Counted from the first letter of the stretch, positions 54,601 through 64,000 are shown. The stretch is DNA of 64,000 nt from Clostridium sp. 1001271B_151109_B4 (GCF_015670405.1 NZ_JADPBQ010000008.1:1-64000), one strand, 5' to 3'. The notes: generated by a model not told the origin, from the letters alone. Program-made: numbers and translations.

Positions 54601-56236
54601 GACAAGACATTCAACTACAGCAGTTGGATTAATTTCACCACCACCTCATCATGATATTTATTCGATTGAGGATTTAGCACAGCTTATATATGATTTGAAA
54701 AATTCAAATATATATGCAGATGTTTCAGTAAAATTAGTTGCTGAAGCAGGAGTTGGAACAGTTGCAGCTGGTGTTGCTAAGGCTGGGGCTGATGTAATAT
54801 TAGTATCAGGTTATGATGGAGGTACAGGGGCATCTCCTAAGACATCAATCCAACATGCAGGGCTTCCATGGGAATTAGGACTTGCAGAAGTTCATCAAAC
54901 TCTTGTTATGAATAACTTAAGAGATAGAGTTAGAGTTGAAACTGATGGTAAGCTTATGACGGGAAGAGATGTTGCAATAGCTGCATTACTTGGGGCAGAA
55001 GAATTTGGATTTGCAACAGCACCACTTGTATCTTTAGGGTGTGTAATGATGAGAGTTTGTAATTTAGATACTTGTCCAGTAGGAATTGCAACTCAAAATG
55101 AAGAGCTTAGAAAGAGATTTACAGGTAAACCTGAATATGTTGTAAACTTTATGGAGTTTATAGCAGAGGAGTTAAGGGAATACATGGCTAAGCTTGGATT
55201 TAGAAGTATAGATGAAATGGTTGGTAGAGTAGATAAATTAAAGAAGAAGGAAAATCTTAATAACTGGAAAGCTGAAAGAGTTGATTTATCATTAATATTA
55301 GATAAATCTCAAATTAATTCAGAAAACGGAATTATCTTTAATAAAGATAAGAAGTTTGATCATAAGCTTAATGAAGTTAAAGATACAACTGTTCTTTTAG
55401 AACTAGCAAAGCCAGCTTTAGAAAATAAAGAAAAAGTTAAAATAGATATAGATATTGTAAATACAGATAGAACATTTGGAACTATTCTAGGTTCTGAAAT
55501 AACTAGAAGATATAAAACTGAAGGGTTACCAGAAGATACTGTTTGGATTAAGTGTACTGGAGCAGCAGGTCAAAGCTTTGGGGCATTTATACCAAGTGGT
55601 TTAACTTTAGAAGTTGAAGGTGATGGTAATGACTATGTTGGTAAGGGATTATCAGGAGGAAAGATAGTTGTATATAAACCTAAGAATAGCAAATTAGTTG
55701 CAGCTGATAATATTATTGTTGGTAATGTTGCATTATATGGAGCTACTTCAGGAAAGGCTTTCTTTAGTGGAATTGTAGGAGAAAGATTCTGTGTAAGAAA
55801 TTCAGGGGCTACAGCAGTAGTAGAAGGTTGTGGAGCACATGGATGCGAATATATGACTGGAGGAAGAGCCGTTATATTAGGAGAAACAGGAGTTAACTTT
55901 GCAGCTGGAATGAGTGGAGGAATCGCTTACGTTTTAGATGAAAAAGAAGAATTTAATTCTAAGGTTAATAAAGAAATGGTTCTTATTGAAAATCCAGATG
56001 ATAAGGATGTTAAATTCTTGAAGAATATAATTACTGAACATTATGAACTTACTAATTCAGCTAAAGCTAAAAATATTTTAGATAATTTTGAGTTATATAT
56101 AACTAAAATTAAGAAGGTTATTCCGATAGATTATAAGGAAGTTTTAGAACTAGTTAGAATTAATGAAGAAAAAGGTTGTACTAGAGATGAAGCTTTAGTA
56201 AATGCCTTTTATGAAAAAACAGGAAAGGTTATGTAA
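51668..56236 (+). CDS. gltB: Glutamate synthase large subunit
   Basis: A 1522-residue enzyme converting glutamine and 2-oxoglutarate to two glutamates with electrons from GltD. Class II glutaminase domain at 17-430, with Cys17 (EHDACGIG) as the N-terminal nucleophile after removal of a 16-residue propeptide. Central and FMN-barrel domains follow ([40 protein letters not shown]), with the [3Fe-4S] cysteines in [15 protein letters not shown]. The C-terminal beta-helix ([21 protein letters not shown]) is complete. Ribosome site AAAGGAGCG. Followed 12 nt later by the small subunit. Confidence 0.96.
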   Translation: MEKNWGLYNNNFEHDACGIGAVVNIKGKKSNKVINDALDILENLKHRGGTGADENTGDGAGILIQIPHKFFKKVCNEAKIDLPDLGNYAVGALFLPSEEGKRRLALNIINEVLSKRGYSLLLLRVVPVDYSGLGKAALESMPKIMQIIINKPEAIKSNREFERELYILRRNIEKLFNDEEELSDCSTYIASLSSKTIVYKGMLLSTQVREFYHDLVDKDIESAIALVHSRYSTNTFPSWERAHPNRMMVHNGEINTLRGNVNKIYSREDSIKSEVFGERLQDVLPIINKEGSDSATFDNVLEFLYMGGRDLARSILMLIPEPWEKSKNIDPDKKAFYKYNSTIMEPWDGPASIVFTDGDKVGAVLDRNGLRPSRYYITDDDYLFLASETGAVEIDEERVIRKERLEPGKILLVDTVKGELIEDSEVKKKYSLEHPYQEWLDERLTPLKDIKIENYEEKIMDKDERTTYQKTFGYGYEDLKTNIFEMAQNMHEPMAAMGIDTPLAVLSLKEQPLFNYFKQLFAQVTNPPIDAIREEVVTSTNVYLGSKGNILDDCPESCRQIEIVNPIINDKDLAKIKSLDGHGYKINTLDITFDIRKKNSLEISLKYLCREALQLIKEGTNVIILSDRFVDKDNAPIPSLLAVAAMNNYLIKKGVRSLADIIVETGEAREVHHFATLLGYGATAVNPYLAYQTIHELVQDGMITIPYEKAINNYDKAVVKGITKILSKMGISSIRSYQGAQIFEALGIDKEVIDKYFTNTASRIGGLTLKGIEKETLGKHEKAYDKRLKQLNFDLDNFGRDKLRSNGEMHLYNPVSIYLLQQATKSGDYKKFKEYSSLIMKEEEGLTLRGLLDFEFEENPIPLEEVEPVSEIVKRFKTGAMSYGSISKEAHEALAIAMNRLGGKSNTGEGGEDRERWIPLANGDTKRSKIKQIASGRFGVTSEYLVNADELQIKMAQGAKPGEGGQLPASKVYPWIAKTRHSTTAVGLISPPPHHDIYSIEDLAQLIYDLKNSNIYADVSVKLVAEAGVGTVAAGVAKAGADVILVSGYDGGTGASPKTSIQHAGLPWELGLAEVHQTLVMNNLRDRVRVETDGKLMTGRDVAIAALLGAEEFGFATAPLVSLGCVMMRVCNLDTCPVGIATQNEELRKRFTGKPEYVVNFMEFIAEELREYMAKLGFRSIDEMVGRVDKLKKKENLNNWKAERVDLSLILDKSQINSENGIIFNKDKKFDHKLNEVKDTTVLLELAKPALENKEKVKIDIDIVNTDRTFGTILGSEITRRYKTEGLPEDTVWIKCTGAAGQSFGAFIPSGLTLEVEGDGNDYVGKGLSGGKIVVYKPKNSKLVAADNIIVGNVALYGATSGKAFFSGIVGERFCVRNSGATAVVEGCGAHGCEYMTGGRAVILGETGVNFAAGMSGGIAYVLDEKEEFNSKVNKEMVLIENPDDKDVKFLKNIITEHYELTNSAKAKNILDNFELYITKIKKVIPIDYKEVLELVRINEEKGCTRDEALVNAFYEKTGKVM

Positions 56237-56248
56237 GGGGGGAGTATC

Positions 56249-57718
56249 ATGGGAAGAGCAACAGGTTTTATGGAATTTAGTAGAAAAAATTGTAGCAGAG
56301 AGGATGCACTAAATAGAGTGAATCATTGGAATGAATTTGATACACCTCTTACAGAAGATGAAAGAAGAAAACAAGGGGCAAGATGTATGGACTGTGGAGT
56401 CCCATTTTGTCAGTCTGGTGTTATGTTGAATAATATGGCAACAGGGTGTCCGCTTCATAATCTTATTCCAGAATGGAATAACTTTGTATACCTAGGAAAA
56501 TGGGAATTAGGATTAGAAAGGCTTTTAAAAACAAGTAACTTTCCTGAGTTTACATCAAGAGTGTGTCCAGCCTTATGTGAAAATGCATGTACTTGTGGAT
56601 TACATGGAGATGCTGTAACTGTTAAAGCAAATGAAAAGTATCTTATTGAAAAAGGATTTAGCGAAGGAAAGATTAAAGCAAATCCACCAGAAGTAAGAAC
56701 AGATAAAAAGGTTGCTATAATAGGTTCAGGGCCATCAGGACTTGCAGCTGCAGACTTTTTAAATAAGTTAGGACATAGTGTTACTGTATATGAAAGAGAA
56801 GATCATGTTGGCGGTCTTATGATGTATGGTATACCAAATATGAAGCTTGAGAAAACTGTTATAGAAAGAAGAGCTGAAATCCTTAAAGAAGAGGGAATAA
56901 TTTTTAAAACTTGCGTTAATGTTGGGGTTGATGTAAAGTATAGTGAATTAGAGCAAGAGTATGATGCGATAGTAATTACTATAGGAGCATCTAATCCAAG
57001 AGATTTAAAGGCTCCGGGTAGAGAACTTAATGGAATTCACTTTGCAGTAAAATATTTGACTAATAATACTAAGAGAATAATTGATTCTCAGTTTAATAAG
57101 GGTGCAGATATTTTAGCAACTAATAAGGATGTAATAGTAATTGGTGGTGGAGATACAGGGACTGACTGTGTTGGAACAGCCCTTAGACAAGGATGTAAAT
57201 CTGTAAATCAATTTGAAATTATGGGTCAACCATCAAGAACTAGAGCTGAAAATAATCCATGGCCAGAATATGCAAAAGTATTGAAGGTTGATTATGGGCA
57301 AGAAGAATATATTGCAAAATTTGGTCATGATCCAAGAAGATATTTAACAAGTGTTAAAGAGTTTTATGGAGATGAAAATGGAAATGTTAAATCTCTAAAA
57401 ACGGTTGATGTACAATGGGTTAAGGGAGAAGACGGTAGAATGAATCTTAAAGAAATAGAAGGTTCTGAAAAGATTTGGAATGCTGATTTAGTTTTAATAG
57501 CTATGGGATTCACTGGAGTTGAAGATTATATAGCTAATGATTTAGGGGTAGAACTAAATAAAAGAGGCAATATTGCTGCCAATGATATAGATTATAGAAC
57601 ATCTAAGGAGAAAGTTTTTGTTGCTGGAGATGCAAGAAGAGGACCATCATTGGTTGTATGGGGAATTGCTGAAGGAAGAAATGCAGCATTAGCTGTTGAT
57701 GAATATTTAATGAAATAA
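56249..57718 (+). CDS. gltD: Glutamate synthase small subunit
   Basis: A 489-residue NAD(P)H-oxidising subunit that passes electrons to GltB. N-terminal cysteines for two [4Fe-4S] clusters: CMDCGVPFCQSG, CPLHNLIPEW, CPALCENACTCGLHGD. FAD-binding GSGPSGLAAADFL at about 157-169 and NAD(P)-binding VIGGGDTGTDCVGTALRQG at about 298-316 are intact. Length is standard. Ribosome site AAGGGGGGAG; operon partner of gltB, closed by a strong terminator. Confidence 0.95.
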   Translation: MGRATGFMEFSRKNCSREDALNRVNHWNEFDTPLTEDERRKQGARCMDCGVPFCQSGVMLNNMATGCPLHNLIPEWNNFVYLGKWELGLERLLKTSNFPEFTSRVCPALCENACTCGLHGDAVTVKANEKYLIEKGFSEGKIKANPPEVRTDKKVAIIGSGPSGLAAADFLNKLGHSVTVYEREDHVGGLMMYGIPNMKLEKTVIERRAEILKEEGIIFKTCVNVGVDVKYSELEQEYDAIVITIGASNPRDLKAPGRELNGIHFAVKYLTNNTKRIIDSQFNKGADILATNKDVIVIGGGDTGTDCVGTALRQGCKSVNQFEIMGQPSRTRAENNPWPEYAKVLKVDYGQEEYIAKFGHDPRRYLTSVKEFYGDENGNVKSLKTVDVQWVKGEDGRMNLKEIEGSEKIWNADLVLIAMGFTGVEDYIANDLGVELNKRGNIAANDIDYRTSKEKVFVAGDARRGPSLVVWGIAEGRNAALAVDEYLMK

Positions 57719-57729
57719 GAGTTAAAACT

Positions 57730-57776
57730 AGAGTTATCTTTAATGATTAATAAATTAATTAAAGATAACTCTTTTT
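57730..57776 (+). terminator. Rho-independent terminator of the glt operon
   Basis: AGAGTTATCTTTAAT/ATTAAAGATAACTCT perfect 15-bp arms, five T residues. Confidence 0.93.
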
Positions 57777-57923
57777 ATATAAATTAGAAGTTGGAGAATA
57801 ATAATTAGATAAGGATTGACAATAGGAGAGATTAAAAACCTATTTGTAAATGTTATAAATTTATAAATTATGGTATAATTATGAATTAGAAGATAAATTT
57901 TTGAGATGACATTTGGAGGATAT

Positions 57924-58190
57924 ATGGAAAACATATTAACTGAAATCGAAAGGGAAAATAATATTAGAGAAATTTTTTTAAGCATATTTAAGGAAGATGG
58001 CATTTCACAAGAAGATTTAGAAAATGCAATATGTGAATCCTATCGTCAAGAAGGAATTGAGTGTGATACTGTAAAAGATATTCCTATTAAGGAAATGGAA
58101 GAGGCTATAACAGAATGTTGTGAAGCTGCGGGATTAGCATTTGAAAAATTTGATGATATTTTAGAATATTTTTATAAAAATAATAAATAG
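57924..58190 (+). CDS. Small acidic protein of unknown function
   Basis: An 88-residue, predicted all-helical, strongly acidic soluble protein. Two similar helical segments are visible: ISQEDLENAICESYRQEGIE and IKEMEEAITECCEAAGLAFE, each with EDLE/EMEE followed by AI-x-E, so it may be an internal duplication. No family recognised. ATG 57924 follows TTGGAGGATAT; an earlier ATG at 57906 overlaps the ribosome site. An extended -10 (TGGTATAAT, 57871-57879) lies upstream, and a terminator follows at 58200-58239. Confidence 0.65.
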   Translation: MENILTEIERENNIREIFLSIFKEDGISQEDLENAICESYRQEGIECDTVKDIPIKEMEEAITECCEAAGLAFEKFDDILEYFYKNNK

Positions 58191-58199
58191 TTAAATAAG

Positions 58200-58239
58200 T
58201 AGCTAGTACTTGAATATTCATGTGCTAGCTATATTTTTG
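58200..58239 (+). terminator. Rho-independent terminator
   Basis: TAGCTAGTAC/GTGCTAGCTA arms with one G-U pair, then ATTTTTG. Confidence 0.8.
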
Positions 58240-58332
58240 TATATAATTTACTTATAAAAGTAGTAATATATTATTAAATTAGTCTATAAACATGTAATTA
58301 CTTAAATTAATTTATTGAAATGAGGGATAATT

Positions 58333-58656
58333 TTGAATAGGGTATCAAGTGAAAGTGAAATTTTAAAATTAATTAATGATAATGAAATGGTAGTAGTTTA
58401 CTTTACAGGTAGAGATTGTGGAGCTTGTGAAGCGATAAAATATAAGATTGAGAGTATTTTGAGAGCATTGCCCAATATAAAGAGCGTAGAAATAGATGGA
58501 GAAAAAAATGTAGAGCTAGCAGCTAAATATGATGTATTTTCTTTACCTATATTTTTGTTATATATTGAAGGTAAGGAAACTTTAAGAAGCGGTAGAAATA
58601 TTGATTTATTAGAGCTTGAAAGAAATATAAAAAGATATTATGAAATGATATTTTAA
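58333..58656 (+). CDS. Thioredoxin-like protein
   Basis: A 107-residue thioredoxin-fold protein with the redox pair Cys29 and Cys32 (CGAC) in VVYFTGRDCGACEAIKYKI, and the cis-proline segment DVFSLPIFLLY. It would act as a small thiol-disulfide reductant in the cytoplasm. CGAC differs from the CGPC of housekeeping thioredoxin, so its partner may be specific. The start is TTG 58333 with GAGGG upstream; no ATG lies nearby in frame. Monocistronic. Confidence 0.82.
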   Translation: MNRVSSESEILKLINDNEMVVVYFTGRDCGACEAIKYKIESILRALPNIKSVEIDGEKNVELAAKYDVFSLPIFLLYIEGKETLRSGRNIDLLELERNIKRYYEMIF

Positions 58657-58863
58657 CAATTGTAGATTGTGGTTACATATTAAATAAAATAAATACTGTG
58701 AAAATTAATTGTAATTTTAAGTGAAAGATAAGGAGCAATTTCTAGAGTAATAGTATTAGGGAGAATAGGTAAAGAGTTTATAAATAATAGTAAATACGTT
58801 ATTATAGAATTATAAAGTTACTAATGACAAAAATATTTAAGATACGAGGAGTGGTTTATAAGA

Positions 58864-60156
58864 ATGATAAAGGATAAAAAAACAAGAATTACATTTCATA
58901 GTGGAGTTCTAACAATAGGTGGAACTATTATAGAAGTTGCATATGAAAATAGTCATATATTCTTTGATTTTGGAAGTGAATTTAATCCAGCTGCAAAGGT
59001 ACAACCAAACGACTTACAGGGATTGTTAGATAATAATTTAGTACCATATCTAGCTAATATATTTGATCAAAAGATACCGTTAAAGGGATATAAATCAAAA
59101 GAAGATACATTTAAAGATACAGCTGTATTTTTATCTCATATTCATTTAGATCATTCAAAAATTGTAAATTATTTAAATCCTAAAATACCATTGTATACAT
59201 TAGAGGGGACAAAGTCATTATTAAATACATTAAATATAAATAATGATTTTATTTTTCCATTATATGAAAAAGGAGAAACGAATACAAGAGAAGTAATTGG
59301 AGTAAAAGAAAATGAAATTATTAACGTTGGGAAAATTAAAGTTAAAGTAATGCCAGTTGATCATGATGCATATGGAGCATGTGGACTATTAATTGAGACA
59401 CCAGATTTAAAGATAGCATACTCAGGTGATATAAGATTACATGGTTATAGAGAAAATGATACTATTAATTTCTGCAAAGAAAGTAAAAATTGTGATGTGC
59501 TATTAATTGAAGGAGTAAGCGTTTCATTTCAAGAGTTTGGAGATGAATTAAGAGAAAATGAATCTGAAAATGAGCAAGAGCTTATAGAAAAAATAAATGA
59601 ACTTGTTAAGGTGAATGCTGATAAGCAGATTACATTTAATTATTATATTGCCAATGTAGAAAGAATATTAAATATAATTAAAACTAATCCAAGGGTTGTT
59701 GTGTTAGATGCATATTTTTCATATGTTGTAAAAGAGGCTACAGGAATACAAACTTATTATTATCAATTAGATAATAAAGAATATGGCTTAGATGAAAACT
59801 TAAAGGTTGATTTTAAAGAATTAATAAATGATGAAGGTAAATATTTTTGGCAGTTAGATACACTTGCATTAAAATATATAGATAAATTAAAGAAAAAGGG
59901 AATTTATATACATTCAGATGCATCTCCATTAGGAGATTTTGACCCTAGATTTGCACCATTTGTGAAACAATTTGAGGATAATGATATTGAATTTAAGATG
60001 ATGTCATGTAGTGGTCATGCTAGACCTTATGATTTAATAAAAATAATTAATTTAATTAGTCCAAAGTTGTTAATTCCAATTCATTCATATCGTCCAGAGA
60101 AGCTTTATAATGAGAATGGAGATGTGCTATTACCTAAAAAGGGTCAAATAATATAA
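58864..60156 (+). CDS. MBL-fold (RNase J-like) metallo-hydrolase
   Basis: A 430-residue metallo-beta-lactamase-fold protein. The metal motif is His92-x-His94-x-Asp96-His97 (SHIHLDHS), followed by MPVDHDAYGACG and the IAYSGDIRLHG aspartate. The C-terminal MSCSGHARPYDLIKIINLIS with LLIPIHSYRPE resembles the end of the beta-CASP region in RNase J (SGHA... and IPVHGE), but the protein is 100-150 residues shorter and lacks RNase J's C-terminal domain. It may be a nuclease paralogue or another hydrolase. Ribosome site GAGGAG. Confidence 0.78.
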   Translation: MIKDKKTRITFHSGVLTIGGTIIEVAYENSHIFFDFGSEFNPAAKVQPNDLQGLLDNNLVPYLANIFDQKIPLKGYKSKEDTFKDTAVFLSHIHLDHSKIVNYLNPKIPLYTLEGTKSLLNTLNINNDFIFPLYEKGETNTREVIGVKENEIINVGKIKVKVMPVDHDAYGACGLLIETPDLKIAYSGDIRLHGYRENDTINFCKESKNCDVLLIEGVSVSFQEFGDELRENESENEQELIEKINELVKVNADKQITFNYYIANVERILNIIKTNPRVVVLDAYFSYVVKEATGIQTYYYQLDNKEYGLDENLKVDFKELINDEGKYFWQLDTLALKYIDKLKKKGIYIHSDASPLGDFDPRFAPFVKQFEDNDIEFKMMSCSGHARPYDLIKIINLISPKLLIPIHSYRPEKLYNENGDVLLPKKGQII

Positions 60157-60631
60157 TATTTAATTTATAAATAGAATATATTTAAACAAAGTATTTATGA
60201 GAGGAAGAGAAGTATATTTAATACCATATTATTTATATTACTTTTATTATTAATTTTAGGACTCTTGGTATATATATTAGAAATAATTAATAGATAATAA
60301 AAGTATCAAAATTTATAGGTAGGTATGAAAAAGATAATGGGTTTGATATTAAAGAGATTGCTGAAATTAGTAATCTCTTTAATATTATGCAAATTTATAT
60401 AAAGGTTAATGAATAATTATACAAAAATGGTTGATTTTCTATGTATAAAATATGAACTAGCAATATATAGATATAATCGTTTGCGATGCTATACATTAAC
60501 ATTTTGTTAATTAAATAGGGATTAAATTGAATAATTATCATAAAAGTATTCAAAATAAACAAAAACTTGTAGACAAATGCAGAAAAAAGAAGTATAAATA
60601 TTATATAGGAAATAGTGGAGGGATGATTTAA
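60157..60631. other. Intergenic region without a supportable gene
   Basis: A 475-bp A/T-rich gap. It holds fragments of open frame that encode a hydrophobic helix (about 60210-60299) and an EIAEISNLF peptide (about 60318-60416), but neither has a credible start. A weak cre-like word with TATAAT lies at 60472-60485. The downstream promoter is not certain. Confidence 0.4.
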
Positions 60632-61303
60632 ATGGTACTAATAGGAATTTTGATGGTAATAGTAGGTTTTGCATTAAAACTTGATAGTATTGCTGTAATA
60701 ATAATATCAGCACTAGCTACCGGTTTTGCAGCTAATATGAATATTACTGAAATACTATCAATACTTGGGGATACATTTGTTAATCAAAGATTAATAACAA
60801 TTTTTATATTAACATTACCTGTAATAGGAATATCAGAAAGATACGGATTAAAGGAAAAGGCAGTTGCATTAATTAAACAAGTAAAAAATCTTTCAACAGG
60901 AAAGCTTTTAACACTTTATTGTTTAATAAGACAAATTGCAGGGGCTATGTCATTAAGAATAAGTGGACATCCTCAATTTGTTAGACCATTAATAAATCCA
61001 ATGGCTCAAGGTGCAGCGATAAGTAAATATGGAAAGATAGATGAAAAAACAGAAGCTAGAATAAAAGCTGCAGCAGCATCTATGGACAACTATGGTAATT
61101 TCTATGGACAGAATCTTTTCTTAGCAAGTTCAGGAGTTTTATTAATTGCTAATACATTAAGTGATTTAGGATATGCAACATCAGGGTTAGATATTGCAAA
61201 AGCATCAATACCTGTAGCAATAATTGCATTTGGATTAGTTGTAATTCAAAACATTTTACTGGACAAGAGATTAGAAAGAGAGTTTGGAAAAAAGAATAAA
61301 TAG
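60632..61303 (+). CDS. 5-oxoproline transporter, DUF969-family subunit
   Basis: A 223-residue membrane protein with about six helices, the DUF969 member of a two-gene transporter that is linked to pyroglutamyl peptidase in many Firmicutes. Conserved features: ALATGFAANMNITEIL, GISERYGLKEKA, and LIRQIAGAMSLRISGHPQFVRPL. The next genes are DUF979 and pcp, the standard order. It probably moves 5-oxoproline (pyroglutamate) or pyroglutamyl peptides. Ribosome site GTGGAGGGATG. Confidence 0.85.
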   Translation: MVLIGILMVIVGFALKLDSIAVIIISALATGFAANMNITEILSILGDTFVNQRLITIFILTLPVIGISERYGLKEKAVALIKQVKNLSTGKLLTLYCLIRQIAGAMSLRISGHPQFVRPLINPMAQGAAISKYGKIDEKTEARIKAAAASMDNYGNFYGQNLFLASSGVLLIANTLSDLGYATSGLDIAKASIPVAIIAFGLVVIQNILLDKRLEREFGKKNK

Positions 61304-61324
61304 TTAACAAAGGAGAAGAGGCAT

Positions 61325-62254
61325 ATGGATTTTGCAGCAATTTCTAATATGTTATTAGAAATATTCTACATAATAATTGGAATTATGATGTTAAACACAG
61401 CAGTATTAACATTAAGAGATAAAAATCATAAGGCTAAAATAGGGACATCTCTATTTTGGGCATTATTAGGAATAATATTTATATTTGGACCATATATACC
61501 ATCAGTAGTTGTTGGTGGAATATTAGTAGTTATTGCAGTGCTTACTTTAACTAAGCAAGTTAAACCAGGTACTGTTAAAGCATTAGATGAAAAATTCGGA
61601 GAAGAACAAGCAAAAAAATTGGGATTAAAGGTATTTATACCATCATTAGTTATAGCTCTAGCAGCTTTAGGAATTGCCCAATTTACAGCAATTTCAGGAA
61701 CAGCAGCTATAGGGGTAGCAGCTGTAATTGCAGTAATAGTAACATTCGTTATAACAAAAGCAAAACCAAGAGTATTAGTTGAAGAGTCAGATAGAATGCT
61801 TCAATCAGTAGGTGCAGTAAGTATATTACCACAATTATTAGCAGCACTTGGTGTATTATTTACAGCGGCAGGAGTTGGTGATGTAATTTCTTCAGGGATA
61901 TCAAGTGTATTACCACAAGGAAATGTATTTATAGGAGTTACTGCTTATTGTGTAGGTATGGCGTTATTTACAATGATTATGGGAAATGCCTTTGCAGCGT
62001 TCTCAGTAATAACAGTTGGTATAGGTATACCATTTGTATTTGCGCAAGGAGCTAATGTAGCGATAGCAGGGTCTTTAGCTTTGACAGCAGGTTACTGTGG
62101 TACATTATTAACACCAATGGCAGCTAACTTTAATATAATGCCAGCTGCGTTACTTGAAATTGAAGATAAAAATGCAATAATTAAGCAACAAGCTCCAGTA
62201 GCATTAATTTTATTAGCTATTCATATTTTATTAATGTATTTCTTAGCATTTTAA
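61325..62254 (+). CDS. 5-oxoproline transporter, DUF979-family subunit
   Basis: A 309-residue polytopic protein (about nine helices), partner of the DUF969 protein 21 nt upstream. Motifs typical of the family: LFWALLGIIFIFGPYIPS, GVGDVISSGISSVLPQG, MIMGNAFAAFSVITVGIGIP, and GYCGTLLTPMAANFNIMPAA. The two subunits likely form one carrier. Ribosome site AAAGGAGAAGAGG. Confidence 0.87.
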   Translation: MDFAAISNMLLEIFYIIIGIMMLNTAVLTLRDKNHKAKIGTSLFWALLGIIFIFGPYIPSVVVGGILVVIAVLTLTKQVKPGTVKALDEKFGEEQAKKLGLKVFIPSLVIALAALGIAQFTAISGTAAIGVAAVIAVIVTFVITKAKPRVLVEESDRMLQSVGAVSILPQLLAALGVLFTAAGVGDVISSGISSVLPQGNVFIGVTAYCVGMALFTMIMGNAFAAFSVITVGIGIPFVFAQGANVAIAGSLALTAGYCGTLLTPMAANFNIMPAALLEIEDKNAIIKQQAPVALILLAIHILLMYFLAF

Positions 62255-62375
62255 TTTGATGAATATTAGCATTTAAATTTGATGGATAATTATATATAAT
62301 TATTTAGAAGGAAACTCAGCATTTTATGTTGTTAAATAAATTCAATTAGCTAAGTTAAAATTTAAAATTTGATTT

Positions 62376-62420
62376 ATGAGGTATTTTCTTTAAATCTTTT
62401 GATTAAAGGAAGTATCTCAT
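62376..62420 (+). terminator. 18-bp hairpin in the pcp leader
   Basis: ATGAGGTATTTTCTTTAA pairs along its full length with TTAAAGGAAGTATCTCAT (three G-U pairs) around a 9-nt loop. No clean U-tract follows. It may end the transporter transcript or insulate pcp mRNA, 40 nt before the pcp start. Confidence 0.5.
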
Positions 62421-62462
62421 ATTTGTAAAAGAAGATAATACAAAATAAGGGAGAAGATAAAG

Positions 62463-63104
62463 ATGAAGGTATTAATAACAGGATTTGATCCATTTGGCGG
62501 AGAAAATATAAATCCAGCTTTAGAAGCTGTTAAATTATTACCAGAAAATATTAGTGGAGCAGAAGTAATTAAGCTAGAAATTCCAACTGTCTTTAGAAAA
62601 TCACTAGCGAAAATAGAAGAAGCTATAGAAAAACATAATCCAGATATAGTTATCTCTATAGGACAAGCTGGTGGAAGATTTGGAGTTACTCCAGAAAGAG
62701 TGGCAATTAATATTGATGATGCAAGAATAGAAGATAATGAAGGTAACCAACCATTAGATATAGCTATATATGAAGATGGAGAACCTGCATATTTTTCTAA
62801 TTTACCAATAAAGGCTATGGTTAAGGAAATTAAAGATGGTGGACTTCCAGCAGCAGTTTCAAATACAGCAGGAACATTTGTATGTAATCACGTTATGTAT
62901 GGTTTATTATACTTAGTCGATAAAAAATATCCTAACATGAAAGCTGGGTTTATTCATGTTCCATACATACCTGCACAAGTAGTAGATAAGCCTGAAAAGC
63001 CATCAATGAGTATCGTTGATATTAGTAAGGCATTAGAATTATCAATAAAGGCAGCTGTTGAAAATGATGATGATATCAAAGCTGTTGGAGGAACAATTTG
63101 TTAA
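62463..63104 (+). CDS. pcp: Pyroglutamyl-peptidase I
   Basis: A 213-residue cysteine peptidase removing N-terminal pyroglutamate from peptides. The catalytic triad is complete: Glu78 in [10 protein letters not shown], Cys141 in [15 protein letters not shown], and His165 in [10 protein letters not shown]. Length is standard. It follows the DUF969/DUF979 transporter by 208 nt, with a hairpin in between, and the set likely handles pyroglutamyl peptides and free 5-oxoproline. Ribosome site AAGGGAGA. Confidence 0.95.
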   Translation: MKVLITGFDPFGGENINPALEAVKLLPENISGAEVIKLEIPTVFRKSLAKIEEAIEKHNPDIVISIGQAGGRFGVTPERVAINIDDARIEDNEGNQPLDIAIYEDGEPAYFSNLPIKAMVKEIKDGGLPAAVSNTAGTFVCNHVMYGLLYLVDKKYPNMKAGFIHVPYIPAQVVDKPEKPSMSIVDISKALELSIKAAVENDDDIKAVGGTIC

Positions 63105-63216
63105 TTTGTTTATCAATACAGAAGAGATAATATAATATTATTTATATTTGATGATATATTTTATAGGTAAAGATAAAAACAATGAATTGTTTTTAATATT
63201 AAATTAGTTTTAAGGA

Positions 63217-63258
63217 AATAGAGCTTTTATTCTTAGTGATAAAGGCTCTATTTTTTTT
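63217..63258 (+). terminator. Rho-independent terminator of pcp
   Basis: AATAGAGC-TTTAT/ATAAAG-GCTCTATT arms and eight T residues. The remaining 63259-63421 leader of the next gene is A/T-rich. Confidence 0.88.
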
Positions 63259-63421
63259 GTATTTTTAAATGTAAATTTGTAAAAAAAATTAAAATATTTA
63301 ACATAGATTTTACATTATAGAGGTATAATAAGTGATATTTACTAGGAAATTATGTAAAAATATAGAATAAAATTATTGAAAATCGATTATTTAAGACAAA
63401 TTTATAGGGAGTGTGGTTAGT

Positions 63422-64000
63422 GTGCAGGAGCAGCAAACTATATTAGGATTAACGGAAGAAGAAGTAGCAGAAAGAAAGAAAAAAGGGCAAATTAATATTG
63501 TAGAAGAAAAAACTGTAAAATCTAATAGGGAGATTATTTCAGGAAATGTATTTACATTATTTAATTTATATAACTTTCTTATTGCTATTGCTTTAATGTC
63601 AGTTGGTGCATATTCTAATTTAGCATTTATGTTAATAATTATATTGAATATATGTATTGGTAGTTTTCAAGAAATACATGCTAAAAATTTGGTAGAAAGG
63701 TTATCTGTACTAACAGTATCAAAGGTTGATGTAATAAGAAATGGAAAAGAAGTTAGTATAGGTGTTGATGAAATAGTTTTAGATGATATAACTATATTAA
63801 ATATGGGGAATCAAATTTGTTCGGATTCAGTTGTTATTGACGGAAAAATAGAAGTAAATGAATCTTTACTTACTGGAGAGTCAGATACAATTATAAAGCT
63901 ACCTGGAGATAAATTATTTTCAGGAAGTTATGTTGTTAGTGGAAAGTGCTATGCAAAAGTTGAAAAAGTAGGAAAGGATAATTTAGCAGCTGAAATTACA
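63422..64000 (+). CDS. Cation-transporting P-type ATPase, N-terminal part (cut by window end)
   Basis: The first 193 codons of a P-type ATPase running off the right edge. GTG start at 63422 with AGGGAG 10 nt upstream. Visible are the N-terminal cytoplasmic segment (GLTEEEVAERKKKGQINIV), the first two membrane helices (ISGNVFTLFNLYNFLIAIAL, AFMLIIILNICIGSFQEIHA), and the actuator domain with the diagnostic TGES (LLTGESD). The overall pattern fits the CtpE-like group of cation (probably Ca2+ or Mg2+) ATPases. The DKTGT phosphorylation site and ion-binding helices lie beyond the window. Confidence 0.88.
   Translation, partial: MQEQQTILGLTEEEVAERKKKGQINIVEEKTVKSNREIISGNVFTLFNLYNFLIAIALMSVGAYSNLAFMLIIILNICIGSFQEIHAKNLVERLSVLTVSKVDVIRNGKEVSIGVDEIVLDDITILNMGNQICSDSVVIDGKIEVNESLLTGESDTIIKLPGDKLFSGSYVVSGKCYAKVEKVGKDNLAAEIT

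Noticed and set aside
60210..60299. Hydrophobic peptide frame (IFNTILFILLLLLILGLLVY)
   Set aside because: No ATG, GTG or TTG in frame near the purine-rich GAGAGGAAGAGAAG; the A/T-rich DNA easily gives Leu/Ile runs.
60318..60416. Peptide frame with GFDIKEIAEISNLFN
   Set aside because: No start codon or ribosome site, and no family recognised; too short to call even a remnant.
60472..60485. cre-like TATAATCGTTTGCG upstream of the DUF969 gene
   Set aside because: Matches 12 of 14 positions but lacks the conserved TG start and CA end; the TATAAT part is equally a -10 element.

Overview
The window is AT-rich chromosomal DNA from a low-GC Firmicute, most likely a Clostridium sensu stricto species. 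This rests on the A/T-biased codon use, strong GGAGG ribosome sites, many U-tailed hairpin terminators, a T-box leader, a Spo0E-like peptide (spore former) and clostridial families such as FliB, the DUF969/DUF979-Pcp set and a PadR/enoate-reductase unit. I see no rRNA, tRNA, CRISPR array, prophage or insertion-sequence transposase.

Layout. 1-7.5 kb: a Cys-rich membrane peptide, NhaA, an EamA-type exporter, a GH13 alpha-glucosidase with a structured leader, a CmpB-type membrane protein, a lipoprotein and an acetyltransferase. 7.6-12.2 kb: an AraC regulator divergent from GH36 alpha-galactosidase and a PTS EIIBC. 12.4-16.2 kb: Nudix, FliB-like and GH20 hexosaminidase genes. 16.3-18.6 kb: a T-box leader, a MITE-like repeat, an Lrp regulator and an aminotransferase. 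18.7-22.7 kb: an esterase and a domain-permuted GH3 glucosidase behind a cre-like promoter. 23-33 kb: a PadR/OFA transporter/enoate-reductase unit, a DXS-like gene with a MerR-type promoter, and a LysR/LpdD/UbiX/UbiD aromatic-acid decarboxylase unit. 34.7-44 kb: secreted GH53 galactanase divergent from a complete lactose/tagatose-6-phosphate operon (lacR-A-B-F-E-G-gatY-lacC). 44-51 kb: small proteins, gene remnants, a large secreted phosphatase/GxGYxYP fusion, a lipoprotein and a cysteine-synthase-like enzyme. 51.6-57.7 kb: glutamate synthase. 58-63 kb: a thioredoxin-like protein, an RNase J-like hydrolase, and a 5-oxoproline transporter with pyroglutamyl peptidase. The right edge cuts a P-type ATPase.

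How the genes work together. Most of the window takes in and breaks down glycans or glycosides: alpha-glucosides, alpha-galactosides, beta-glucosides, N-acetylhexosaminides, galactan and lactose/galactobiose. Local regulators (AraC, DeoR, probably CcpA) sit beside their targets. The second theme is anaerobic chemistry of plant aromatics: prenyl-FMN decarboxylation, plus an Fe-S flavin enoate reductase. Galactanase next to the lac PTS suggests that galactan products enter as phosphorylated beta-galactosides and drain through tagatose-6-phosphate.

The most striking extra layer is gene decay. Remnants of class 3 fructose-bisphosphatase, a ROK kinase, a tannase-like esterase, a GH51 arabinofuranosidase, a DUF624 protein and one unidentified gene lie between intact operons from 22.9 to 45.1 kb. 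The best candidates for follow-up are the phosphatase/GxGYxYP fusion, the decarboxylase locus with its tannase relic, and the precise operators (36-bp PadR palindrome, 19-bp-spacer MerR promoter, helically phased AAACAAA repeats).
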